Origin: Streptomyces eurythermus
Lineage (GTDB): Bacteria > Actinomycetota > Actinomycetes > Streptomycetales > Streptomycetaceae
DNA: 64,000 nucleotides
Assembly (NCBI RefSeq): GCF_014649115.1
Contig: NZ_BMSK01000017.1
Coordinates: 161,177 to 225,176 of the forward strand
Direction of reading: 5' to 3'
The position numbers and the translations under genes were made by a program. Within the stretch, counting starts at the first letter, position 1; the number at the start of each line of letters is the position of its first letter. The notes beneath the pieces are model-generated. The model was not told the origin of the DNA, did no database searches, and saw only the letters and a program-made list of their open reading frames with translations. Positions 32,708-41,000 of this stretch are shown one piece after another.

Positions 32708-33066
32708 GGGTTCCACCCGGTTTGCTTGAGTCGATCGCTTCACGTCAAAGACGCTAACGCCTGCCACTGACAATGCGCCCCGACGCAGGCCCGGCCTGTG
32801 GATAACCAGGGGACATTTCCCGGAATATCGGGGCAAAGACCCCAACCAACAGCCTCGCCTGAGACCCCATAAGAATGGATGTTCGATTTTTGTGTCAAGC
32901 GGACCCGGACCGTCCCGGCTCAGGGCCACAGCGCCGGCGCGAAGCACGCCGGCACACCGCAGAGTGCGAGCCGGACCGCCCCGAGACCACGGTCCCCGAG
33001 CCCCGAGCAAGCCCGCCACCTCAAGCCCGCCACGGCGTCCGCCGGCAGCATGAGAAACAGGAGACC
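32708..33066. other. recA upstream region
   Basis: 359 nt between recA and the AI-2E transporter gene (both on minus). Within it, 32871-32886 resembles a LexA box. The recA-proximal part is a ~160-nt leader with moderate GC and A/T-rich patches (GGAATATCGGGG). The portion 32890-33066 is featureless GC-rich sequence following the transporter stop; no terminator hairpin was obvious. Confidence 0.45.
32871..32886 (-). promoter_or_regulatory. LexA/SOS-box-like element upstream of recA
   Basis: Read on the recA strand the 16-mer is TCGAACATCCATTCTT. The actinobacterial LexA consensus is TCGAAC-N4-GTTCGA; one half-site is perfect and the other (ATTC) differs by one base in the core. Location upstream of recA supports the call. 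Confidence 0.6.
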
Positions 33067-34359
33067 CTACGGCTGTTCCCGCCCGCCGGGGCGGCGGCCG
33101 GACCACAGGTCTCGTGCGCGTGTGAGCGCGCCGGGACCGGACGGTGTCCTGCTGCGGTGCCCGTGCACCCGGGGGTCGTCCGTGACGGCGTACCGCTTCA
33201 CGTACGCCCCGAGGAACGCCTGGAGGGTGGCCACCGCCGGGATGGCGATCAGCGCGCCGACCGCGCCCAGCAGCGCGGTCCCGGCGATGACCGAGCCGAA
33301 GGCGACCGCCGGGTGGATGTCGACGGTCTTGGCGGTCAGTTTGGGCTGGAGCATGTAGTTCTCGAACTGCTGGTAGATCACGACGAAGCCCAGGACCCAC
33401 ACCGCGTACCAGGGGTCGACGGTGAACGCGATCAGCATCGGCAGCGCGCCCGCGAGGTAGGTCCCGATGGTGGGGATGAACTGGGAGACCAGGCCCACCC
33501 AGACCCCGAGCACGGGCGCGTACGGCACGCCCATGACCTCCAGCAGGATGTAGTGCGCGATCCCGGAGATGAGCGCCATGAGACCGCGCGAGTAGAGGTA
33601 GCCGCCCGTCTTGTCGACGGCGATCTCCCAGGCGCGCAGCACCTCGGCCTGGCGCGCGGGCGGCAGGACGGAGCACAGGGATCGCCGCAGCCGGGGGCCG
33701 TCCGCGGCGAAGTAGAACGAGAACAGGCCGACCGTGAGCAGCTGGAAGAGCCCGCCGAGCACCTGGGCGGACACGTCGAGGACGCCGGCCGCGCTGTTCT
33801 GCACGTATTTGCGCAGCCAGTCGGAGTGGAGCAGACCCTCCTGGATGTCCACCCGCTTGAGTTCGGTGTGGAAGGTCTGGTTGGTCCAGTTGATCAGCGA
33901 GTCGAGGTACTCCGGGAAGCCCTCGATCATCTTGATGATCTGGCCGGCCAGCATCGAGCCGAGCAGGGTGACGAACCCGGCTATGACGATGGTCAGCCCG
34001 AAGAAGACCAGGAAGGTGGCGAGCCCCCTGCGCATGCCACGGGCCGCCATCCGGCTCACCGCCGGCTCGACCGCGAGGGCCAGGAAGAACGCGATCAATA
34101 TGTTGATCAACAGTCCCGTCAGCTGGTGGAAGGCCCAGCTGCCCAACTGGAACGCGGCGATCAGCGCGAGCGCGAGCACCATGGCGCGGGGCAGCCAGCG
34201 CGGCATCCGTCCGCCCGGCGCGACGGCGCCGTCGAGCGGGGGCCGGCCGGGCGGGATCGTCGCGGCCGGTGCTGCCTGCCGGACGGACGGCTCGCCGTCC
34301 TCGGCGGTGGGTGCCAGGAATTCCTCGTCAGTGGGTGCCACTCGCCCAGTCTCACCCAC
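33067..34359 (-). CDS. AI-2E family transporter (PerM-type membrane protein)
   Basis: 430 residues with an N-terminal cytoplasmic ~50 residues and about eight helices: LVLALALIAAFQLGSWAF, INILIAFFLALAVEPAV, FLVFFGLTIVIAGFVTLLGSML, a soluble loop (~150-200), then LMALISGIAHYILLEVMGVPYAPVLGVWVGLVSQFIPTIGTYLAG (split across TM5-6), and YAVWVLGFVVIYQQFENYMLQPKL, the family signature. Substrates of PerM/AI-2E relatives are mostly unknown; some act as Na+/H+ antiporters or exporters. GTG start at 34359; a GTG six codons in is possible. Confidence 0.88.
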   Translation of the reverse strand: MGETGRVAPTDEEFLAPTAEDGEPSVRQAAPAATIPPGRPPLDGAVAPGGRMPRWLPRAMVLALALIAAFQLGSWAFHQLTGLLINILIAFFLALAVEPAVSRMAARGMRRGLATFLVFFGLTIVIAGFVTLLGSMLAGQIIKMIEGFPEYLDSLINWTNQTFHTELKRVDIQEGLLHSDWLRKYVQNSAAGVLDVSAQVLGGLFQLLTVGLFSFYFAADGPRLRRSLCSVLPPARQAEVLRAWEIAVDKTGGYLYSRGLMALISGIAHYILLEVMGVPYAPVLGVWVGLVSQFIPTIGTYLAGALPMLIAFTVDPWYAVWVLGFVVIYQQFENYMLQPKLTAKTVDIHPAVAFGSVIAGTALLGAVGALIAIPAVATLQAFLGAYVKRYAVTDDPRVHGHRSRTPSGPGALTRARDLWSGRRPGGREQP

Positions 34360-34490
34360 ACCACCGACAACCGGGGCCCGTGCGCGGTCCTCGCGACGGA
34401 TCGGAACCGTACTGTCGATTTTCCGACCGACATCAGCAACAAATCAGGCGGTCCGGCGTCTGTGGCACACCCGGAGTCCCGGGCGGCCCG

Positions 34491-34685
34491 TCAGCGCCTC
34501 TCGCCCGGCACGTCCATGACCGCGCAGACCACGCGCCACACGTCCTTGGCCGCCCAGCCCGCGTCCAGCGCCTCGTTCACCGTGCGTCCGCCCAGTTCGG
34601 ACATCACGTGATCGCGCGCGAAGGTTTCGGCGTACCCCGGACCGAAGTGTTCCGCCATTCGCTGCCAGAAGACCGTCAACCGCAT
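34491..34685 (-). CDS. DUF3046 small protein
   Basis: 64 residues, MRLTVFWQRMAEHFGPGYAE through GRTVNEALDAGWAAKDVWRVVCAVMDVP. This is the compact helical DUF3046 family, restricted to actinobacteria and almost always found close to recA-recX. Function unknown; the conserved location suggests a link to DNA metabolism (inference). ATG at 34685. Confidence 0.88.
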   Translation of the reverse strand: MRLTVFWQRMAEHFGPGYAETFARDHVMSELGGRTVNEALDAGWAAKDVWRVVCAVMDVPGERR

Positions 34686-34764
34686 GACTCCAGTATCCCG
34701 CCCCCGGGGGTGGGCCTGCCCCGGAGCGCCTGCCAAGGCCGCTTCGCGCCCTACGGTCTGACCC

Positions 34765-35709
34765 ATGGCAGATTCAGGAGTCTCCCCACTCCCCTCCACG
34801 CCCCCGGCGCGCTCCCCGCTCTTCCGCGCCGAACAGTTCATGTGGCTCACCGCGCGCGTGCTGGAGCAGCGTCTCTTCGCCTACCACTTCCTGCACGGCT
34901 GCCCGGACGCCGTGGAAACGGCGCTGGACGCCTACCGCAACGAGGACGGCGGGTACGGGCACGCGCTGGAGCCCGATCTGCGCGGGCCCGTCAGCCAGCC
35001 GTTGCACACCGCGCGCGCCCTGCGCGTGCTGGACGCCGTCGGGCGGTGCGGCGGGCAGCGGGTGGAGCGCGTGTGCCGTTATCTGACCTCCGTCTCCACC
35101 CCGGACGGCGCCCTGCCGGCGGTCCATCCCGGCCAGCGCGGGTATCCGACGGCGCCGTTCCTCACGGTCGTCGACAACCCGCCCAGCGAGCTGCTGTCCA
35201 CCGGCCCGGTGGTCGGGCTGCTGCACCGCAACGAGGTGTGGCACGCCTGGCTGTTCCGGGCCACCGACTACTGCTGGCAGGCGGTGGAGACCCTGGAGAA
35301 GTCCCACCCCTACGAGGTCCAGGCGGCCGTGGCCTTCCTGGACTCCGCTCCCGATCGTCCGCGCGCCCAGGCCGCCGCCGACCGGCTGGGCCGCCTGGTG
35401 CGGGAGCAGCGGCTCGCGGCGCTGGACCCGGACCGTCCCGACGCGTTCCCGGTCGCCGCCGGCTACGCCCCCGGGGAGCACCACTTCCCGCACGACTTCG
35501 CCCGGAGCCCGGACTCGCTCGCGCGCGCGTGGTTCACGGACGACGAGATGGCGCGCTCCCTGGACCACCTGGCCGCCGGGCAGCAGGAGGACGGGGGCTG
35601 GCCCGTCACCTGGCGGCACTGGGCTCCGGCGCCCACGCTGGAGGCCCGCCCCGCGGTGACGATCGAGGCCCTGCGCACCCTGCGGGCCTACGGCCGCTTC
35701 GTGGGCTGA
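34765..35709 (+). CDS. Terpenoid-cyclase/prenyltransferase-fold protein, function unknown
   Basis: 314 residues. Repeats of the alpha/alpha toroid class are visible: YRNEDGGYGHALEPDL (~53-68), DGALPAVHPGQRGYPT and QQEDGGWPVTWRHWAPAP (~273-290), with tryptophans and QW-like DGGW motifs as in squalene-cyclase or prenyltransferase-beta folds. It lacks the DXDD or DCTAE catalytic motifs of class II cyclases, so enzymatic activity is doubtful. No signal peptide. Divergent from DUF3046 and convergent with the AzlD gene, with a strong shared terminator. Confidence 0.75.
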   Translation: MADSGVSPLPSTPPARSPLFRAEQFMWLTARVLEQRLFAYHFLHGCPDAVETALDAYRNEDGGYGHALEPDLRGPVSQPLHTARALRVLDAVGRCGGQRVERVCRYLTSVSTPDGALPAVHPGQRGYPTAPFLTVVDNPPSELLSTGPVVGLLHRNEVWHAWLFRATDYCWQAVETLEKSHPYEVQAAVAFLDSAPDRPRAQAAADRLGRLVREQRLAALDPDRPDAFPVAAGYAPGEHHFPHDFARSPDSLARAWFTDDEMARSLDHLAAGQQEDGGWPVTWRHWAPAPTLEARPAVTIEALRTLRAYGRFVG

Positions 35710-35713
35710 GCCA

Positions 35714-35765
35714 CCGGCCCCGGGCCCTGCCCCGCCCCGCCCCGACGGGCAGGGCCCGGGGCCGG
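35714..35765. terminator. Bidirectional terminator, perfect 19-bp stem
   Basis: 35714-35732 (CCGGCCCCGGGCCCTGCCC) pairs perfectly with 35747-35765 across a 14-nt C-rich loop. It occupies the 57-nt gap between convergent genes, starting 4 nt after one stop and ending 1 nt before the other. Confidence 0.8.
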
Positions 35766-35766
35766 C

Positions 35767-36075
35767 TCACCCGCCGATGGCCCGCAGCCCCGCCGTCACC
35801 ACCACGGCCGCCGCCACGACCAGCAGGAACGGCGCGCGCAGCAGCAGTGCCACGGCCGCGGCGCCGAGCCCCGCGGCCCGGGCGTCCAGCATGAGGGCGT
35901 GCCCGTCGGCGAACGTCTGCTGGGCCGTGAGCGCGGCGAGCAGGGCGACCGGCAGCAGGGCGGCCAGCCGCCGCACGTACGGCCGCTCGACGGCGTGCGC
36001 GGGGACGAGCAGTCCGGCGAGCTTGACGGCGTAACAGCCGACGGCGGTCCCGATGATCGCGATCCAGATGTTCAC
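35767..36075 (-). CDS. azlD: AzlD-type branched-chain amino acid exporter small subunit
   Basis: 102 residues with four hydrophobic helices: IWIAIIGTAVGCYAVKLAGLL, LAALLPVALLAALTAQQTF, ARAAGLGAAAVALLLRAPFLLV and VVVTAGLRAI. AzlD is the small partner of AzlC in LIV-E type exporters of branched-chain amino acids. Its GTG start overlaps the azlC stop (GTGA), so the two are translationally coupled. Confidence 0.88.
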   Translation of the reverse strand: MNIWIAIIGTAVGCYAVKLAGLLVPAHAVERPYVRRLAALLPVALLAALTAQQTFADGHALMLDARAAGLGAAAVALLLRAPFLLVVAAAVVVTAGLRAIGG

Positions 36076-36881
36076 CGGCCCTCCTCCGCGCCGCTCGTCC
36101 CGCCCATGTCCTTCGGTGCGCGCCGGCCGTCCGGTCCCGGCGGGCCGTCCGGCGCGTCCCCGTCGGCACGGCCGCCGCGCCGGGACTCGGCGACGAGGGC
36201 GAGCGGCGCCGCCAGTGCCGCCACCAGCACCGGCACACCGGCCGGCAGCACCGGCAGCAGACCGAGGCCCAGCAGGACCGCGAGGCCCGCCACGGCGCGC
36301 TCGGTGGCCGTCTTCAGCATCGGCGCGAGCAGGGCCAGGAACACCGCGGGTCCCGCCGCGTCCAGGCCCCACGCGCGCGTGTCGCCGATCGCCTCGGCCC
36401 CCAGCGCGCCGAGCAGGGTGGTGAGGTTCCACAGCGCGTACAGGCTGAGCCCGGTGACCGTGAAGCCGATCCGGGCGGCCCGCCGGGTCGGCTGCGCCAG
36501 GGTCACCGCCGTGGTCTCGTCGATCACCCACTGGGCGGCCAGCGGCCGTACCGCGCGCGGGAGGGCGAGCAACTGCGACAGCCGCAGCCCGTAGAAGGCG
36601 TTGCGCACGCCCAGGAAGAAGGCGCCGGCCGCGGCCGTGAACGGGTTGCCGCCGGCGGCCAGCGCCCCGACGAGGGCGAACTGCGAGGCGCCGGTGAACA
36701 CCAGGAGGCTGAGCGTGCAGGTTTGGAGCAGCCCGAGTCCGCTGCCGGCCGAGGTCACCCCGAAGGCGAATCCGGACAGGCCCACCGCGACGCCGACCCC
36801 CAGGGCGTCCCGTACGACGGCCGCGTCCGGCTTCTTCATGCCGTCGGCTGTCTGGTCCGTGAGTGCTATGTGCTGTGTCAC
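36072..36881 (-). CDS. azlC: AzlC-type branched-chain amino acid exporter large subunit
   Basis: 269 residues from the GTG at 36881, chosen because it overlaps the upstream araC-type stop by 4 nt (GTGA); an ATG at 36839 is the alternative. AzlC signature VGLSGFAFGVTSAGSGL near the start, VFTGASQFALVGALAAGGNP, FFLGVRNAFYGLRLS and WVIDETTAVT, with about seven helices. Exports branched-chain amino acids (or analogues) together with AzlD. The C-terminal ~35 residues are charged and disordered. Confidence 0.9.
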   Translation of the reverse strand: MTQHIALTDQTADGMKKPDAAVVRDALGVGVAVGLSGFAFGVTSAGSGLGLLQTCTLSLLVFTGASQFALVGALAAGGNPFTAAAGAFFLGVRNAFYGLRLSQLLALPRAVRPLAAQWVIDETTAVTLAQPTRRAARIGFTVTGLSLYALWNLTTLLGALGAEAIGDTRAWGLDAAGPAVFLALLAPMLKTATERAVAGLAVLLGLGLLPVLPAGVPVLVAALAAPLALVAESRRGGRADGDAPDGPPGPDGRRAPKDMGGTSGAEEGR

Positions 36882-37783
36882 GTCCGGGACGGTACGGACG
36901 ACGGCCGATCGGCGTCTTGTACGTTCTTGCGCTCGCCCGGCAGGCGCCCCCGCCCGCCCGGGTTCGCGTGTTCCCGCTGGTACGCGCCCGGGGGCACGCC
37001 GACGATCCGGGTGAAGTGCCGGTTGAGGTGGGGCTGGTCGGTGAAGCCGACGGCGACGGCCGCCTCGGCGGGGGCCGTCCCCGCGTCCAGCAGCAGCCGG
37101 GCGCGGCGCACACGGGCGTCGGTCAGCCAGGTGTGCGGCGGCATGCCGTAGGCGTCGCGGAACGCCCGCAGCAGGGCGAACGGGCTGGTCCCCAGGTCCC
37201 GGGCCAGCCGCTCCAGGGTCGGCGGCCGGGCCATCCGCTCTTCCAGCACCGCACGCGCGCGCGTGGCGATCAGCGCGCCGGCCGTCCGGGTCCGCCGCTC
37301 GGGCAGCGCACCGCCGTTCAGCCGCAGCAGCCTGGTCACGGCGACCCGCAGGAGCGTGTCGGCGGCCAGCGCGTTGCCCTCGTCGGTGGCGCGCAGCACC
37401 TGGTGGACCAGACGGGCGGCGTAGGGATCGTCGAGGACCGGGCTGACGAAGCCGGGCGTGCCCCGCAGGGTGGTGGTCTCGGCGGCGATCTCGGCGACCA
37501 CGTCGGGCGAGGGGTACAGCGCGCCGTACCGCCAGCCTTCGGGCACCCCCGCCCGGCCGGTGTGCGGGGTGTCCGGGTTGACCAGCGCGAGCGCGCCCGC
37601 GCCCGCGGAGACGTCCGAGCCACGGTGGTGGAAGACCTCGACGCCGTCGGCTATGGCCGCGATCACGAAGTTCTCGTGGGTGTGCCGGATGAAGTTCTTG
37701 CGGATGTAGCGGGCCCGCAGCAGGTCGACTCCGGGCAGCTCCGGGTACCGCCAGTGCCGTGCCCGCTCGCTTGAACCCGCCAT
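36878..37783 (-). CDS. AraC-family transcriptional regulator
   Basis: 301 residues from the ATG at 37783. N-terminal AraC-type cupin ligand domain (HTHENFVIAAIADGVEVFHHRGSDVSAGAGALALVNPDTPHTG, ~39-81), and two C-terminal helix-turn-helix motifs (TLERLARDLGTSPFALLRAF; AEAAVAVGFTDQPHLNRHFTRIVGVPPGAYQR). Immediately upstream of and overlapping azlC, the standard AraC-AzlCD arrangement; it probably senses an amino acid and controls the exporter. Confidence 0.92.
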   Translation of the reverse strand: MAGSSERARHWRYPELPGVDLLRARYIRKNFIRHTHENFVIAAIADGVEVFHHRGSDVSAGAGALALVNPDTPHTGRAGVPEGWRYGALYPSPDVVAEIAAETTTLRGTPGFVSPVLDDPYAARLVHQVLRATDEGNALAADTLLRVAVTRLLRLNGGALPERRTRTAGALIATRARAVLEERMARPPTLERLARDLGTSPFALLRAFRDAYGMPPHTWLTDARVRRARLLLDAGTAPAEAAVAVGFTDQPHLNRHFTRIVGVPPGAYQREHANPGGRGRLPGERKNVQDADRPSSVPSRT

Positions 37784-38067
37784 ACGCCCATTGTCCCGCC
37801 CGGCCCGCCACCCCACCGGTCCCACCCCGTCCCACCGGCCCTGCCCGCCCCACCGCGCCGAACCCCGCCGTCCGACGCCCGATCCTGGCCGGCACGCCCC
37901 CGGCCCTGGCTCGTACGACGCCCGGCCCCGCCCGGCCCGACCGCCGCAGGCCCCTGATCGGCCCCCATGCCCCGCACACCACCCTCTCCCCACGCCACCC
38001 CACTCTCCCCTCCGCCCCGTTTGCCCAGGTCAGGCTGATTGTCAGTGGGTGGGTGCACGATGGACGC

Positions 38068-41000
38068 ATGGTCAGCTCCGCACACCGAGCCCTGGACGGC
38101 TTCTCCCCCGCGACCCGCGGCTGGTTCACGGGGGCCTTCTCCGCGCCCACCGCCGCCCAGGCGGGCGCGTGGCAGGCCATCCGTGAGGGTTCGGACGTGC
38201 TGGTGGTCGCCCCGACCGGCTCGGGCAAGACGCTGGCCGCGTTCCTCGCCGCCCTGGACCAGCTGGCGTCGACGCCGCCCCCGGCCGACCCCAAGAAGCG
38301 CTGCCGGGTGTTGTACGTGTCCCCGCTGAAGGCCCTGGCCGTCGACGTGGAGCGCAATCTGCGCAGCCCGCTGACCGGCATCCGCCAGGAGTCGGTGCGG
38401 GTGGGCCTGCCCGAGCCGGAGGTCAGGGTCGGCATCCGCTCCGGCGACACCCCGGCCGCCGAGCGCCGCGCCCTGTCCACCCGCCCGCCGGACATCCTGA
38501 TCACCACCCCCGAGTCGCTGTTCCTGATGCTGACCTCGGCCACGCGCGACGCGCTCACGGGCGTGGAGACGGTGATCCTGGACGAGGTGCACGCGGTGGC
38601 GGGCACCAAGCGCGGCGCGCATCTCGCGCTCTCCCTGGAGCGGCTGGACGAGCTGCTGCCCAAGCCCGCCCGCCGGATCGGCCTGTCGGCGACCGTGCGC
38701 CCGGTGGACGAGGTGGCCCGGTATCTGTCGCCGCGCCGCAAGGTGGAGATCGTCCAGCCGGAGTCCGGGAAGGAGTTCGACCTCTCCGTGGTCGTCCCGG
38801 TCGAGGACATGGGCGAGCTGGGGGGCGCCCCGGCCGCCGACGCCGGCGAGGGCGGGGAGCGGCCGTCGATCTGGCCGCATGTGGAGGAGCGGATCGCCGA
38901 CCTGGTGCAGGCCCACCGGTCCACGATCGTCTTCGCCAACTCCCGCCGCCTGGCGGAGCGGCTGTGCAACCGGCTCAACGAGATCGCGTACGAACGGGCG
39001 ACCGGCAAGCCCCTGGGCGAGCATCACGCCCCCGCCCAGCTGATGGGCGGCTCGGGCGCGGCCCAGGGCGCGCCGCCGGTGATCGCCCGCGCGCACCACG
39101 GCTCGGTCTCCAAGGAGCAGCGCGCCCTGGTCGAGGAGGACCTGAAGGCCGGCCGGCTGCCCGCGGTGGTGGCCACCTCCAGCCTGGAACTGGGCATCGA
39201 CATGGGTGCCGTCGACCTCGTGGTGCAGGTCGAGTCCCCGCCGTCGGTCGCCTCCGGTCTCCAGCGGGTGGGCCGCGCGGGCCACCAGGTCGGTGCCGTC
39301 TCGACCGGTGTCGTCTTCCCGAAGTACCGGGGCGACCTGGTCCAGGCGGCCGTGGTCACCGAGCGGATGCGCTCGGGCGCCATCGAGTCGCTGAAGGTGC
39401 CCGCGAACCCGCTGGACGTGCTCGCGCAGCAACTGGTGGCCATGACGGCGCTGGACACCTGGCAGTTCGACGACCTGCTGGCCGTGGTCCGCCGCGCGGC
39501 CCCGTTCGCCTCGCTGCCGGAGTCGGCGTTCACGACGGTGCTGGACATGCTCGCGGGCCGCTATCCGTCCGACGCGTTCGCGGAGCTGCGCCCGCGCGTG
39601 GTGTGGGACCGGGTGGCCGGCACGGTCACCGGCCGCCCCGGCGCCCAGCGCCTGGCCGTCACCTCCGGCGGCACGATCCCGGACCGCGGTCTGTTCGGGG
39701 TGTTCCTCGCCGGTTCCGACCCGAAGAAGGGCGGCGGCCGGGTCGGCGAGCTGGACGAGGAGATGGTCTACGAGTCCCGGGTGGGCGATGTCTTCACGCT
39801 GGGCACGAGTTCCTGGCGGATCGAGGACATCACGCGCGACCGGGTCCTGGTCTCGCCCGCGCCGGGCGTGCCGGGCCGGCTGCCCTTCTGGAAGGGCGAC
39901 CAGCTGGGCCGCCCCCTGGAGCTGGGCCGCGCGGTCGGCGCGTTCCTGCGCGAGGTCGGCTCGCTGCCCCGGGACGACGCGCGGCTGCGGCTGCTGGCGG
40001 CCGGCCTGGACGCGTGGGCGGCGGACAACGTGCTGTCGTACCTGAGCGAACAGCGCGAGGCCTGCGGTCACGTCCCCGACGACCGCACGATCGTCGTGGA
40101 GCGGTTCCGCGACGAGCTGGGTGACTGGCGGGTCGTCGTGCACTCGCCCTTCGGGGCCCAGGTCCACGCCCCCTGGGCGCTCGCCCTCGGCGCCCGTCTG
40201 TCCGAGCGGTACGGCATGGACGCGCAGGTCATGCACGCCGACGACGGCATCGTGCTGCGGCTGCCCGACGCCGATCTGCTGGGCCTGGACCTGCTCGACC
40301 AGGAACCGGCGAAGGCGGGCACCGCCTACGACAGCGAGCAGGCCCCGGTCGGCGCGGCGGACGTCGCCTTCGACAAGGGCGAGGTCGACCAGATCGTCAC
40401 CGACCAGGTCGGCGGCTCGGCGCTGTTCGCCGCCCGGTTCCGGGAGTGCGCCGCCCGCGCGCTGCTGCTGCCGCGCCGCAACCCCGGCAAGCGCACCCCG
40501 CTGTGGCAGCAGCGCCAGCGCGCCGCCCAGCTGCTCCAGGTGGCGAGCGAGTTCGGCTCGTTCCCGATCGTCCTGGAGGCCGTCCGCGAATGTCTCCAGG
40601 ACGTCTTCGACGTGCCCGGACTGGTCGAGCTGATGGGCGACATCGAGTCCCGCAAGGTGCGCCTGGTCGAGGTCACCACCCCCGAGCCGTCCCCGTTCGC
40701 CCGCTCCCTGCTCTTCGGGTACGTCGCCCAGTTCCTGTACGAGGGCGACTCCCCGCTGGCCGAGCGCCGCGCCGCCGCGCTGTCCCTGGACTCGCGGCTG
40801 CTGGCCGAGCTGCTGGGCCAGGCGGAACTGCGCGAGCTGCTCGACGCCGACGTGCTGACCGAGCTGGAGCGGGAGCTGCAGTGGCTCACCGAGGACCGCC
40901 GGGTCAAGGACGTCGAGGGCGTCGCCGACGTGCTGCGGCTGCTCGGCCCGCTGACCGACGCGGAGCTGGTGGCGCGGGGCGCGGACCCGGAGTGGGCGCG

